Source: Solirubrum puertoriconensis
GTDB taxonomy: Bacteria > Bacteroidota > Bacteroidia > Cytophagales > Hymenobacteraceae
Length of the DNA: 64,000 nucleotides
Direction of reading: 5' to 3'
NCBI RefSeq assembly: GCF_001483135.1
Contig: NZ_LNAL01000003.1
Location: 124,001-188,000, forward strand
Part shown: positions 26,690 to 37,515 of the stretch, piece after piece
Layout: each line of letters opens with the position of its first letter
Numbering within the stretch: position 1 is the first letter of the stretch
The notes under the pieces: generated by a model
The model's database searches: none
Told to the model about the DNA's origin: nothing
Seen by the model: only the letters and a program-made list of their open reading frames with translations
Program-made: the position numbers and the translations under genes

Positions 26690-27889
26690 CTACTGCTGCC
26701 GGCCAGGGTATATCTCCAGCGCCTTGGCCAGGCAGTCCATGGCGGCATCAATGGCCTCTAAACTCAGTACGTAGGCCAAGCGTACCTCTTGCCGGCCGAT
26801 GCCGGGCGTGGCGTAGAAACCGGTAGCCGGCGAAAGCATGACCGTTTGGCCTAGGTGTTCGAACTCTTCGAGCAGCCACTTGGCAAAGCGTTCGGCATCG
26901 TCGATGGGCAAGCTTGGCATCACGTAGAACGCGCCACCCGGCACGGGGCATTGCACGCCGGGTATGGCTTGCAGGCGCTGCACCATCCGGTCGCGGCGGG
27001 TTTGGTACTCGGCTTTGGTGTGGTCGAAATACGTTTCGGGCAGCTCGGCGGCGGCTTCGCCCAGCAGTTGCGCTAAGCCAGGTGGGCTCACGCGCATTTG
27101 CGCAAACTTGAAAGCCGCATCGTACACCGCCTTGTTTTTGGTGACCAACGCACCAATGCGTGCCCCGCAGGCGCTGTAGCGCTTCGAAATGGTATCGAGC
27201 AGTACCACGTGCTCCTCGGCAGCCGGCCCTAGGTGCAGGGCGCTTACGTAGGGCGCATCGTAGCAAAACTCGCGGTACGCTTCGTCGGAAAGCAAAAACA
27301 GGTGATGCCGTTCGCACAATGCCAGCAGCTCCTCCAGCTCGCGGCGCGTGTACACGTAGCCCGTGGGGTTGTTGGGGTTGCAGAGCAGCACGGCTTTGGT
27401 GCGCACAGTAATGCGGGCCTCCAACTCGGCAATGGGCGGCAGGGCAAAGCCGGTTTCGATGTGCGCCGTAACGGGCACAATGTGCACGCCGGCCGCAATG
27501 GCAAACGCGGTGTAGGCGCCGTAATAAGGCTCCGGTACAATCACCTCGTCGCCAGGGTTCAGGCAGCTCAGAAACGCAAACAAAATAGCCTCCGAGCCGC
27601 CCGCCGTTACGATGATTTCCGTTGCCGATACCTCAATGCCTACCCGCTGGTAGTACTGCGCCAGCTTTTGGCGGTAGCTCAGGTTGCCCGCGCCGTGGCT
27701 GTACTCCAGCACCCGAATGTTGGCTTGCTGCACCGCGGCCATTACCGCGGGCGGCGTTTCGATGTCGGGCTGGCCGATGTTGAGGTGGTACACCTTCGTG
27801 CCGCGGGCTTTAGCGGCATCGGCGTAGGGCGTGAGCTTGCGGTAAGGCGACATGGGCATGGCCACACCGCGCGAAGAGACTTGAGGCAT
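26690..27889 (-). CDS. PLP-dependent aminotransferase, class I/II (aspartate-aminotransferase fold)
   Basis: 399 residues from ATG 27889 (MPQVSSRGVAM). Motifs: YHLNIGQPDIETPP, SHGAGNLSYR, VTAGGSEAILFAF, NPNNPTGYVYTRREL, the DEAYREF loop and the PLP lysine region LLDTISKRYSACGARIGALV. LAYVLSLEAIDAAMDCL near the C-terminus contains the expected closing region. It transfers amino groups between an amino acid and a 2-oxo acid; donor specificity cannot be told. Confidence 0.95.
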   Translation of the reverse strand: MPQVSSRGVAMPMSPYRKLTPYADAAKARGTKVYHLNIGQPDIETPPAVMAAVQQANIRVLEYSHGAGNLSYRQKLAQYYQRVGIEVSATEIIVTAGGSEAILFAFLSCLNPGDEVIVPEPYYGAYTAFAIAAGVHIVPVTAHIETGFALPPIAELEARITVRTKAVLLCNPNNPTGYVYTRRELEELLALCERHHLFLLSDEAYREFCYDAPYVSALHLGPAAEEHVVLLDTISKRYSACGARIGALVTKNKAVYDAAFKFAQMRVSPPGLAQLLGEAAAELPETYFDHTKAEYQTRRDRMVQRLQAIPGVQCPVPGGAFYVMPSLPIDDAERFAKWLLEEFEHLGQTVMLSPATGFYATPGIGRQEVRLAYVLSLEAIDAAMDCLAKALEIYPGRQQ

Positions 27890-28112
27890 AACCACAAAAA
27901 TACAGTGCCGCCGCCCGCGCCCGAAAGCCCAACGGCAGCTGCTTCTTCATGTTTGCTTCAGGTTTCTTACGCGAAGTTTGCCTTACATAACCTGGTTTGG
28001 TTAGATACGGAAAGAGGCACTTACTTTGAGTGCTTTTTTTTGTGCGGTACCTAGGGGCAACTCCGGTGCTCCAAGAGCGGTAACAAGTGCGGTTCTTACC
28101 GGTTACGTCCCC

Positions 28113-28643
28113 ATGAATACTCCTGCTGCCACCGCGCCCGAAGTATGGCTGCGCGGCCCCTTGCCCGATGTGCCTGCTCTGCTGCAGCCCGTAGGGCACG
28201 CCCTGCTGCAAGCCCGCGAAGAACTTGAAAACGTGCTGCGCAACTTCCCCGATGCGCTGCTGTGGGAGCGGCCCGCTGGCGTGGCCTCGGTGGGCTTTCA
28301 TCTGCAGCACCTCACCGGTGTGCTCGACCGCCTGCTTACCTATGCCCGCGCCGAACAGCTCAGTCCCGCCCAACTCGCCTACCTAGGCGCCGAAGGCAAG
28401 CCCGAGCAAACCACCGCCAGCACCGCCGAGCTATTACAGGCTTTCAGCCAACAAGTAGAGCGCGCCTTACAACAGCTTCGGACCACCGACCCCGCCACCC
28501 TCACCGAAACGCGCGGCGTGGGGCGGGCACAACTGCCCTCCACGGCACTGGGCCTGTTGGTGCACGCCGCCGAGCACACCATGCGCCACCTAGGGCAACT
28601 ACTCGTTACGGCTCGGGTGCTGCAAGCCAGCCCTAGGCAGTAG
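28113..28643 (+). CDS. DinB-family protein
   Basis: 176 residues from MNTPAATAPEVWLRG; an earlier in-frame start at 28026 is not supported by conservation. Four-helix DinB/YfiT layout: VGFHLQHLTGVLDRLL with the first metal His, a middle helix, and LVHAAEHTMRHLGQLLVTARVL with two more His. These are metal-binding thiol transferase-like proteins of uncertain substrate in Bacteroidota. Closed by the hairpin at 28661-28718. Confidence 0.88.
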   Translation: MNTPAATAPEVWLRGPLPDVPALLQPVGHALLQAREELENVLRNFPDALLWERPAGVASVGFHLQHLTGVLDRLLTYARAEQLSPAQLAYLGAEGKPEQTTASTAELLQAFSQQVERALQQLRTTDPATLTETRGVGRAQLPSTALGLLVHAAEHTMRHLGQLLVTARVLQASPRQ

Positions 28644-28660
28644 GTTACCCCATGGAGTAA

Positions 28661-28718
28661 CACAACCGCACCAGTTGAGGTGCTTCGCTAGGAAGATGCC
28701 TCCGCTGGTGCGGTTGTG
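28661..28718. terminator. Long hairpin between convergent genes
   Basis: 14-bp perfect stem CACAACCGCACCAG/CTGGTGCGGTTGTG with a 30-nt loop that has its own GAGG/CCTC pair. Located between convergent dinB-like and lipoprotein genes; likely bidirectional, though the U-tract is weak. Confidence 0.65.
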
Positions 28719-28742
28719 TGCTTGATGCGGGTAGCTGCCGGC

Positions 28743-29153
28743 TTACTGAGCCGTAGTAGCTGTGCCGCCACCGGCCGTAGTGGTGCCCGCGGTGGTGCCG
28801 CTGCCCGTGCCGGTTGCGCTGCCGCTGGCCGTGCTGCCCGAGGTGGCCGAGCCACTGGTGGTAGTGGCCGTGCGGCCCGTGGTGGAGGTGGCGCCGCCCG
28901 GCGTAGAAGCCCGCGACGTAGGCCCACCGTAAATAGAGGAGCCGTTGTTGGTAGTGGTTTGGTCGGTGCCCTCGATGCTGGCCGGGCCGTCGCCGGTTTG
29001 GTCGGCGGTAGCGCCGGGCGCGGGCTGGGCGCCCTCTGCCGTTCCGTCGGTATTGTCTTGCACGGTGCGCTGCTCAGCCGAGTTCTCGTTGTGCGTGCAC
29101 GAGGCAAAGCTGAACGCAGCGGCTGCCAGCGCAAGAAAGAGTGTCTTCTTCAT
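28743..29153 (-). CDS. Small Thr/Ser/Gly-rich lipoprotein
   Basis: 136 residues with signal peptide and lipobox (MKKTLFLALAAAAFSFASC). The rest is low complexity, alternately TTT, SG and GTT (SATSGSTASGSATGTGSG). No fold is recognisable. Composition resembles the secreted repeat protein at 57392-57886. Function unknown; possibly a disordered surface spacer. Confidence 0.6.
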   Translation of the reverse strand: MKKTLFLALAAAAFSFASCTHNENSAEQRTVQDNTDGTAEGAQPAPGATADQTGDGPASIEGTDQTTTNNGSSIYGGPTSRASTPGGATSTTGRTATTTSGSATSGSTASGSATGTGSGTTAGTTTAGGGTATTAQ

Positions 29154-29389
29154 GGTAGTAGGTGAAAGGTTGTGGTAGTTAGGTGCCGGATGTGCAAGCC
29201 GCTGCAGGTTGCAGGGATGCCGTCCGTAGTTCTACGGCAGAATGCGGTACTAAGGTCGGGGCATGGCAAAGCTGCGCAGTTGCCGAGCGTTGTACGGGCG
29301 TAAAGGCTGCCTAGTCCGGCAATAGTTGGGTGTTGCTGCCAGCTTGCCTGCTAGCAGCGTGTGCCGTGGGCAACTCAATAAATTCGTAC

Positions 29390-30277
29390 CTAGGCAGGCT
29401 GCTCCTGTTCTGAGAACCGGCCCATTCGGCCGCTCTCAAAATCGTTGATGGCCTGCACCAGCTCCTGGTTGGTGTTCATCACGAAGGGACCATACGTTGC
29501 AAGCGGCTCCTCAATCGGCTGCCCGGCTAGCACCAGCATCACGGTATCCTTGGCGCAACTGATGTGGATATCTTCCGCATCCCAGCCAAACACTACTAGC
29601 TGCTTGGTTTGGGCAGCGCGGTTGCCATTTAGCTGCACCGCGCCATGTACCACGTAAATGCCCACGTTATAGTCGGCAGGTAAGTGCAGGGTTAGTTCGC
29701 TGCCTTGGGGCTGGTGCACATCCAGCATAATCATGGGCGAAAAGGTTTGGGCTGGGCCTTGCACCCCCTCGTAGCTACCCGCAATTACCCGGATGCTGCC
29801 CCGCCCATCGGCAATAGGCAGGCTCGGAATCATATCGGCCCGCAGTTCCTGGTAGCGCGGCGGGTGCATTTTGTCCTGCTTCGGCACGTTTACCCACAGT
29901 TGCAGCAACTCCAACGTGCCGCCTTGCCGCGAAAACTCCCGCTCGTGCCGCTCCTCGTGCAGCAGGCCCGAGCCGGCCGTCATCCACTGCACATCGCCGG
30001 GGCCAATTTTACCGCTGTAGCCGGCCGTGTCGCGGTGCGCCAAGTAGCCTTGGTACACCACTGTTACGGTTTCGAAGCCGCGGTGCGGGTGCGGGTCGGC
30101 ACCTAGGGGCTGCTCGGTAGGAGCCACGGCCATGGGGCCGGTGTGGTCGATGAGCAGGAAAGGGCTAAGCTGCCGAATGCGCGAGCCCGGCATGGGGCTG
30201 GTGACATCAAACCCGTCGCCGACGAGCTTCTTCACGCCATCGATAACTTGAAAAATACGGCGGTAGGGAGTAGGCAT
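29390..30277 (-). CDS. Pirin-family protein
   Basis: 295 residues from ATG 30277 (MPTPYRRIFQVIDG). The pirin metal site appears in HPHRGFETVTVVYQG (two His), VQWMTAGSGLLHEERHE (His plus Glu), and the two cupin halves follow (GIYVVHGAVQLNG in the second). Pirins bind Fe; some have quercetinase activity. The substrate is unknown. Confidence 0.94.
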   Translation of the reverse strand: MPTPYRRIFQVIDGVKKLVGDGFDVTSPMPGSRIRQLSPFLLIDHTGPMAVAPTEQPLGADPHPHRGFETVTVVYQGYLAHRDTAGYSGKIGPGDVQWMTAGSGLLHEERHEREFSRQGGTLELLQLWVNVPKQDKMHPPRYQELRADMIPSLPIADGRGSIRVIAGSYEGVQGPAQTFSPMIMLDVHQPQGSELTLHLPADYNVGIYVVHGAVQLNGNRAAQTKQLVVFGWDAEDIHISCAKDTVMLVLAGQPIEEPLATYGPFVMNTNQELVQAINDFESGRMGRFSEQEQPA

Positions 30278-30371
30278 GTGCATCAGAAGTAGATAGAACA
30301 ATGCCTTTACCGCTCCTCGCGGGAAGATGTTTGCGATAACTCAAGTATTTGCCTAGGGTGCAGTAGCCAAG

Positions 30372-30412
30372 AAAACAAAAAACCCGCGCCAGCTTCAGCC
30401 AACGCGGGGTTT
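30372..30412 (-). terminator. Terminator of icd
   Basis: Minus-strand AACCCCGCG...CGCGGGTT stem with internal GGC/GCC pairing, followed by TTTTTTGTTTTC. It is 24 bp beyond the icd stop. Confidence 0.9.
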
Positions 30413-30435
30413 CCTTTTGACCTAGGGTCAGCGAA

Positions 30436-31701
<1,266 letters not shown>

Positions 31702-31804
31702 ATGTTACGTTGTCAGTAAATGACGCCGGGGTTAAGGGTGTTTGGTGAAGAAACAAACCAAGTAACAAACAGGCTTGGCCCGCAGGTTTTGCTTGAAACG
31801 GATG

Positions 31805-31832
31805 CAAAGCACCGACATTAATTGGGCCCAAA
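31805..31832 (-). promoter_or_regulatory. Candidate icd promoter
   Basis: On the minus strand, TTTG (31829-31832) and GTGCTTTG (31805-31812) are spaced 16 bp, resembling the -33 TTTG and -7 TAnnTTTG boxes of Bacteroidota (G in place of A at one position). It would give a leader of about 95 nt. Confidence 0.45.
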
Positions 31833-31917
31833 CAAGTGTTTGAAAAAAATGTCGTATATGCAGCGGCGCCCTGGCGGCCCTTGGCATGGGCGGATTTCCT
31901 AGGTACCCTTGGTAAAC

Positions 31918-31954
31918 AAAACGGGCCGGCACCTAGGTGGTGCCGGCCCGTTTT
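31918..31954. terminator. Bidirectional terminator, CCTAGG at the loop
   Basis: Stem AAAACGGGCCGGCACC/GGTGCCGGCCCGTTTT around a loop containing TAGGT; A and T runs flank both sides. It serves the M16 peptidase gene on the minus strand (stop 31974). CCTAGG is formed at the stem-loop border. Confidence 0.9.
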
Positions 31955-31973
31955 GGCCTGGCTGCAGGAGCCG

Positions 31974-34940
31974 CTAGTAGCCGAAGATTTCCTTCAACGT
32001 AAGCTGCTTCACCTCGCCGTATTTGCCTAGTTCCTTAAAGTTCAGGCGGTCCTTCGAGCCGATTACCAGAATGGTTTGCGGCTGGCCTTTCACCTTGGCT
32101 TCCTGAAACTTCTTCAGGTCGGCGAGGCTCATGTTCTGCGTCTGCTCGTACACGTCGCGGCGCAGGTCGTAGTCCAGACCTAGGCGGCGGGCCCGCTCGT
32201 AGCTGAACAGGATGTCGGACTTGGTGATGCGCTCCGTAGCAATGCTGTTGCGAATGCTCTGGCGGGCAATGTTGAGGTTGGCTTCGGCCATGGGCATGTC
32301 GTTCAGCAGGGTTTGCATGCCGGCCATGGCCTCGGGCAGCTTATCGGCCTGGGTGCCGATGTAGCTGAGCTGGTAGTTGGAGCGACCCACTTTATCGGCG
32401 TTGGCGTAGCGTGAGGTAGCCGAGTACGCCAGGGCCTTCGACTCGCGCAGCTCCTGAAATACAATGCTGCCCATGTTGCCGCCGAAGTACTCGTTGTAGA
32501 GGCTCACGGTGGGCACCAGCTTGGGGTCGTAAGCGTCGCGCTTGCTCAGGAACAGGATTTCGGCCTGCACCATGTTGTAGTCGGCCCAGTACACGCGGCG
32601 TTCCTTCAGCGGCTGCTCGGCAAATTCCTTAACCGGCGGGGTAGGAGTGAGCTTAGCCGGAACCTTGTGATGGGCTACCAACGTACTTTGCAGCTCCTGC
32701 GCACCACGCGGGCCGTAGTATAGCACACGGTGCTGGTAGGTGGGCAACTGCTTAATGCGGGCAATCAAATCCTGCGGCTTAAGTGCCTTCAGCTCCTTCT
32801 CACTTACAATGTTCGTGAAAGGGTTGTTGGGGCCGTATTTGGCGTAGTTCACCATGGCCTGCTGCAGGATCACGCCTTTGTTCAGCTTGGCATCCTGGCG
32901 GTTTTTCAGCACACCGGCCACCATGTTTTTCAGGGCTTCGGCGTCGGGGGTGGGGTTGGCAAGCAATTGCTCAAATAGTTGCAATGCAGGCTCCAGGTTC
33001 TTATCAAGGCCCGAAAGACTCACGAATACGCGGTCCTGGCCGCTCTGCACACCAAACGAGCAGCCGAGCTTATAGAACTCTTGCTGCAACTGCGCAGCCG
33101 AATATTTGCCCGTGCCCAGGTACTGCAGGTAGTCGGCCGCGAGGCCCAGCTTGGGGTCGTTGTTGGTGCCTAGGTCGAGCACATAGTACAGCGAGAACAG
33201 GCCGTTCTCCTTGTTCTGCGTGTAGTGCAGCGGCAGGCCAGGCTTTAGCTCCGTTTGCTGAATGTCTTTTTTGAAATCGACAAACACCGGCTGCAGCTCG
33301 GGCGAGGGCATGCCCACCACTTGCTTGTAGTAATCCGAAGCCGCGTCGCGGTTGACGGGCACGGGCGTAATGGCCGGCTTAATCACCTTAGGCGTGCTGG
33401 TGTCTTTGCCGGTGCGCTTGTAGATGAGGGCATAACCAGGGCCGTAATACTGGTTGGCCACGCGCATCACGTCTTCCTTCGTGATTTTGCCGAAGTCCTC
33501 GAACTGCTGCAGGTAGTCCTTCCAGTCTTCGCGCGCTACAAAGGCTGCCACAAAGGCGCCCGCACGGGCTTCGTTGCTCTCGTAGCTCTTGGTGCGCTGC
33601 AGTTGCTCGTTGTTGATGATGGCCGGAATCAGCCACTCCGGGAAGTCGCCCTTCTTCACCTTGTCCAGCTGCGCTAGCAGCAAGGTTTTCACCTGATCCA
33701 GTGTCTGGCCCTGGCGCGGCGTGCCGTACAGCACGTGGGTGCTGTAGTCGTTGTTGATGTCGGTAAACGAAGCAGCTTCCAGTACAGCCTGCTTTTGGTT
33801 CAGGTTGAGGTCAATAAGACCAGCTTGGCCGTTGGTCAGGATTTTGTCAATCATGCGCAGCACCAGCGCATCCTTGGTAGCGGTGCCCGGAAAGCGGAAA
33901 CCCAGCATCACGTTTTCGGCGTTGGGACCTTTTATTTCCTTGACGATAGGCGCAGCAATAGGCTCCTCGCCGGCCGGCACAAAGTCGGGCAGGGGTTTGC
34001 GCTCCAGCTTGCCAAAGTACTGATCCACGATGCGGATGGTCTGGTCGAAATCCAGGTCGCCGCTCATGGCTACGGCCATGTTGTTGGGCACGTAATACTT
34101 GTTGAAGTACCGCTTAATCTCCGTGATGGACGGATTTTGCAGGTGCTCAATCGTGCCGATGGTGGTTTGGGTGCCGTATTGGTGCTTCCGGAACAGCGAA
34201 GCATTCATGGCCTCAAACTCCTTGTTGAAGTCGTTGTCGAGGCCACGGTTTTTCTCCTCGTAAACGGCCTCCAGCTCGGTGTGGAACAGGCGCGGCACCA
34301 GCTCGCCAAAACGCTCGGCCTGCACCGCCGCCCACTTCTCAATCTGGTTCGACGGTATGTCTTCCTGGTAAACCGTCTGCTCCACCGAGGTGTAGGCGTT
34401 CGAGCCTTTTGCCCCGATGGCGCCCATCAGCTTATCGTACTCGTTGGCGACGGCGTACTTCGCCGCCTCGCTCGAGATAGAGTCGATCTGGTGGTACAAA
34501 GCCTTGCGTTGCGCCGCGTCGCGGGTGCCGCGGTATTTCTCGTACAGGCCCTCAATTTTCTGCAGCTCGGCCCGCTCGGCGTCGAAGTTTTGGGCACCTA
34601 GGCGCGAGGTACCCTTAAACACCATGTGCTCTAGGTAGTGCGCGAGGCCGGTAGCATCGGCGGGGTCGTTTTTAGAGCCGGCGCGCACTGCTACGTACGT
34701 TTGGATGCGCGGCGCGTCGTCGTAGTCGGAGAGGTATACCGTTAGGCCATTGTCGAGGGTGTAAATGCGCGTTTTCAGCGGGTCGCCCTCTACGGTGGTG
34801 TATTTGTATTCTTTGGCCTTGGGCGCCTCGGTAGCAGCTTGGGGCGTGCTGGTTGCTGTAGCAGCCGTTTTGCTGGGCTGGCACTGCATCAGGCCAAGCG
34901 CCACCGCGGCCGGCAGCAGAAGCAGGATTGGTTTTTTCAC
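31974..34940 (-). CDS. M16-family zinc metallopeptidase (pitrilysin type), lipoprotein
   Basis: 988 residues starting at GTG 34940 (KKPILLLLPAAVALGLMQC, lipobox LMQC); upstream codons do not form a signal sequence. The inverted zinc motif HxxEH is HYLEHMVFKGT, with the third ligand Glu about 80 residues later (ELEAVYEEKNR). It has the two-half M16 layout (about 490 residues each), the second half inactive. Periplasmic peptide degradation is the usual role. A terminator follows at 31918. Confidence 0.93.
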   Translation of the reverse strand: MKKPILLLLPAAVALGLMQCQPSKTAATATSTPQAATEAPKAKEYKYTTVEGDPLKTRIYTLDNGLTVYLSDYDDAPRIQTYVAVRAGSKNDPADATGLAHYLEHMVFKGTSRLGAQNFDAERAELQKIEGLYEKYRGTRDAAQRKALYHQIDSISSEAAKYAVANEYDKLMGAIGAKGSNAYTSVEQTVYQEDIPSNQIEKWAAVQAERFGELVPRLFHTELEAVYEEKNRGLDNDFNKEFEAMNASLFRKHQYGTQTTIGTIEHLQNPSITEIKRYFNKYYVPNNMAVAMSGDLDFDQTIRIVDQYFGKLERKPLPDFVPAGEEPIAAPIVKEIKGPNAENVMLGFRFPGTATKDALVLRMIDKILTNGQAGLIDLNLNQKQAVLEAASFTDINNDYSTHVLYGTPRQGQTLDQVKTLLLAQLDKVKKGDFPEWLIPAIINNEQLQRTKSYESNEARAGAFVAAFVAREDWKDYLQQFEDFGKITKEDVMRVANQYYGPGYALIYKRTGKDTSTPKVIKPAITPVPVNRDAASDYYKQVVGMPSPELQPVFVDFKKDIQQTELKPGLPLHYTQNKENGLFSLYYVLDLGTNNDPKLGLAADYLQYLGTGKYSAAQLQQEFYKLGCSFGVQSGQDRVFVSLSGLDKNLEPALQLFEQLLANPTPDAEALKNMVAGVLKNRQDAKLNKGVILQQAMVNYAKYGPNNPFTNIVSEKELKALKPQDLIARIKQLPTYQHRVLYYGPRGAQELQSTLVAHHKVPAKLTPTPPVKEFAEQPLKERRVYWADYNMVQAEILFLSKRDAYDPKLVPTVSLYNEYFGGNMGSIVFQELRESKALAYSATSRYANADKVGRSNYQLSYIGTQADKLPEAMAGMQTLLNDMPMAEANLNIARQSIRNSIATERITKSDILFSYERARRLGLDYDLRRDVYEQTQNMSLADLKKFQEAKVKGQPQTILVIGSKDRLNFKELGKYGEVKQLTLKEIFGY

Positions 34941-35018
34941 GGAGCAGATGAGGTGAAAAACAAGAAATAGGTAGCTACCAAAGGTAACGATGCAAAGCAA
35001 ACAGGTGATGAGAAGCAA

Positions 35019-35050
35019 AAAGCTCCCTGCCTATGGAGGCGGGGAGCTTT
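35019..35050 (-). terminator. Terminator of dnaX
   Basis: Minus-strand stem AAAGCTCCC.GCCT/AGGC.GGGAGCTTT followed by TTTTTGC. It is 28 bp past the dnaX stop. Confidence 0.88.
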
Positions 35051-35077
35051 GCAAAAAGGTTACTTGGCTGCTAAGGG

Positions 35078-37108
35078 TTAAAAGTCGGTATCCAGACCTA
35101 GACGGTGCTTCATCTCGTTCAGCACCGGAAATTTCCCGGCCAAATACTCAAACTTATCCGACGAAGTGTAGAGGCGTTTGCCGGTTTGCACCTGCTCAAT
35201 TACTTCCGTTTGAATGGTAAGCGAACGGTAGCCCGTGCGTTGGCGCAGGGCCAACAGAAACTCTGGCTTAAACGAGTTGAACTGGTCGAGCTGCACCGGG
35301 TTTTCGAGCTGCAGGCGAATTACGTGCTGCTCATCGGCCTGAATGGGCCGGTTCAGCGTCATGAACTCGCTCATGCTGATCTGCTTCCGGCTTTCGGCCA
35401 GCTCGCGCCACACTTGCTGCAGCATGGCTTGGTTGATGGTGCCTGTAACCGGTGCAGCGGCTTCTTCTTCCAGCACCGCCGCCGCAGTTTCCTGCCGCTG
35501 CGTAGCCTGCGCTTTCACGGCTTGCAGGTTCAGCTTCGGAATGGCCAGCGGCTTGGGTGCGGGGCGGGCGCTGCTAGGTGCCGCCGACGCAATTGGCTCG
35601 GGGGCAGCTACCAGCGGGCGGCTGCCCGGCTCGTGGCCGGCCACGCTGGGGCGGCCGGTTTCTACGTGCGGGAGAGTATCAACCAACTGCCGGCGCGTAG
35701 AGGGCGTTTCTTCCCGCTCCGTTTCGATACTGGGCGTGGGGTGCATTTCTACCACTCCGCTTTGCACCGGCACAATAGGCTCGGGAGCAGCAGGGGCAGA
35801 GGCCGTTACGCCGTGGGCTTTAGGGTAGGCGGGAGCAGCGGCTTCGCGTGCTGTCGGTGTCGGTGCATGGCCGTTGGCCGCATAGCTATTGCCATTGCTA
35901 GTAGGAGTAGTGGCCGGCGCAGCAGGAGCTACTGCATCAGTTTTTTTTTTAGCCTCGCCGTTGCCCGACGAAGCTAGCTGCGCGCCCGCAACCAAATCCT
36001 GGGTGAGCTGCACGGCGTTGCGCAGGTAAGCCAGCTTCATCAAGGCCAGCTCTACGTGCAGGCGCTGGTTTTTGGCAGCTTTAAAATCCCGGTCGCACTG
36101 GCTGAGCAGGTTCAGGCCGGTTACCAAAAAGCTAAGCGGCGCTTGGCGGGCCTGGTCGGCGTAGCGCTGGCGCAAGCCTTCCGATACCTCTAGCAGTTGC
36201 ACGGTTTGCGGATCCTTGCACACCAGCAAGCCGCGCAGGTGCTCGGCCGCGCCAATTACAAACTGGTGCAGGTCGAAGCCATTCTGAACCACCTCCTCGA
36301 GCAGCAACAGCGTAGCCGAGAGGTTTTGGGTTAGGCAGGCTTCGGTAAGGCGAAAATAGTACTCGTAATCAAGTACGTGCAGGTTTTGCACCACCGCGCG
36401 GTAGCTCAGCTGATGACCCGAGAACGTCACCATCTGGTCAAAAATGCTGAGCGCGTCGCGCAGGCCACCGTCGGCTTTCTGCGCAATCAGGTGCAGCGCA
36501 TCGTCTTCAGCCGTTACCTGCTCCTTGCCGGCAATGTAGCCTAGGTGGCCAACAATGTCGTCGAGCTTGATGCGGTTAAAGTCGAAGATCTGGCAGCGCG
36601 ACAAGATGGTGGGGATAATCTTGTGGCGCTCGGTAGTAGCCAGAATAAAAATGGCGTAGCCCGGCGGTTCCTCCAGCGTTTTCAGGAAGGCGTTGAAAGC
36701 CGCGTTCGAGAGCATGTGCACCTCGTCGATGATGTACACCTTGTAGCGGCCCTGCTGCGGCGCGTAGCGCACCTGCTCCACGAGCGAGCGAATATCCTCC
36801 ACGGAGTTGTTGGAGGCCGCATCCAGTTCGTGCACGTTAAACGAGGCGTTCTGGTTGAAGGCGCGGCACGAGTCGCACTCGTTGCAGGCCTCGGCCTCGG
36901 GCGTGAGGTTGGTGCAGTTAATGGTTTTGGCCAGAATGCGGGCGCAGGTGGTTTTGCCCACTCCGCGCGGACCGCAAAACAGGAACGCCTGAGCCAAATG
37001 GCCGGTAACAATGGCGTTTTGCAGCGTGGTGGTCACGTGCTGTTGCCCTACTACACTGCGAAACGTAGCGGGGCGGTACTTCCGGGCCGAAACAACGAAA
37101 TTCTCCAT
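35078..37108 (-). CDS. dnaX: DNA polymerase III subunit tau (gamma/tau)
   Basis: 676 residues from MENFVVSARKYRPATF. AAA+ ATPase with Walker A FCGPRGVGKTT, a four-Cys zinc module (CTNLTPEAEACNECDSC), Walker B IIDEVHML and sensor ATTERHKII. Domain III ends near residue 380 (ALMKLAYLRNAVQL). A Pro/Ala-rich linker follows and then a C-terminal tau region (residues about 570-676). It organises the clamp loader and replisome. The linker begins with an A10 run that may yield a shorter gamma form (see separate feature). Confidence 0.96.
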   Translation of the reverse strand: MENFVVSARKYRPATFRSVVGQQHVTTTLQNAIVTGHLAQAFLFCGPRGVGKTTCARILAKTINCTNLTPEAEACNECDSCRAFNQNASFNVHELDAASNNSVEDIRSLVEQVRYAPQQGRYKVYIIDEVHMLSNAAFNAFLKTLEEPPGYAIFILATTERHKIIPTILSRCQIFDFNRIKLDDIVGHLGYIAGKEQVTAEDDALHLIAQKADGGLRDALSIFDQMVTFSGHQLSYRAVVQNLHVLDYEYYFRLTEACLTQNLSATLLLLEEVVQNGFDLHQFVIGAAEHLRGLLVCKDPQTVQLLEVSEGLRQRYADQARQAPLSFLVTGLNLLSQCDRDFKAAKNQRLHVELALMKLAYLRNAVQLTQDLVAGAQLASSGNGEAKKKTDAVAPAAPATTPTSNGNSYAANGHAPTPTAREAAAPAYPKAHGVTASAPAAPEPIVPVQSGVVEMHPTPSIETEREETPSTRRQLVDTLPHVETGRPSVAGHEPGSRPLVAAPEPIASAAPSSARPAPKPLAIPKLNLQAVKAQATQRQETAAAVLEEEAAAPVTGTINQAMLQQVWRELAESRKQISMSEFMTLNRPIQADEQHVIRLQLENPVQLDQFNSFKPEFLLALRQRTGYRSLTIQTEVIEQVQTGKRLYTSSDKFEYLAGKFPVLNEMKHRLGLDTDF
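35941..35950 (-). promoter_or_regulatory. A10 slippage site in dnaX
   Basis: In the coding direction, GGCT is followed by ten A and then CTGATGCAGTAG. The run covers codons 387-389 and the first base of codon 390. Adding one base gives AAC-TGA (stop, product of 390 residues); losing one gives CTG-ATG-CAG-TAG (stop, product of 392 residues). So slippage in either direction ends the protein at the domain III/linker border. Confidence 0.6.
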
Positions 37109-37515
37109 AACGAGTCTCACAAAGATACGCATTCAGCAGTGCGCTTCCGCGCCTTCTCCTGTGGTACCGGGCATTGCTGTGGGCACCCAGCAGCAAGTAG
37201 TAATTATCGTTGATCGGCAGTTCTAGCTTACCAAAGAATTGTATATAAAGTGCTAATCGGCAGTTTGTTGCAGGAGATGTCCTTCTTCATTTGCTCGTGA
37301 CAAAGTATGCCACGTATTCAAACTGTACAGCATACTAGTGTGGTGCTAACGCAGCGGAAGAGTAGGTAGTGAAGGATGAATTTTACTGACGAGTTTATGA
37401 ATATTGAAACAAATACTTGTGTTTGTCGAATAATGTAACTATGTTCATATACTGTTGAAGTTACTCTAGTTGAATGCATTCAACAGTTCACCACATCTCA
37501 CCCAAAACATCTTCT
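37109..37515. other. Intergenic region, 407 bp, with 16-bp palindrome at 37469-37484
   Basis: AT-richer than the surroundings. The perfect palindrome GTTGAATGCATTCAAC sits 32 bp before the start of the downstream membrane-protein gene and looks like an operator. No gene is supported; the dnaX promoter should also be here. Confidence 0.55.

Noticed and set aside
33735-34601. 288-codon plus-strand open frame inside the M16 peptidase gene
   Set aside because: Antisense shadow; the minus-strand frame has the HxxEH motif and full family length.
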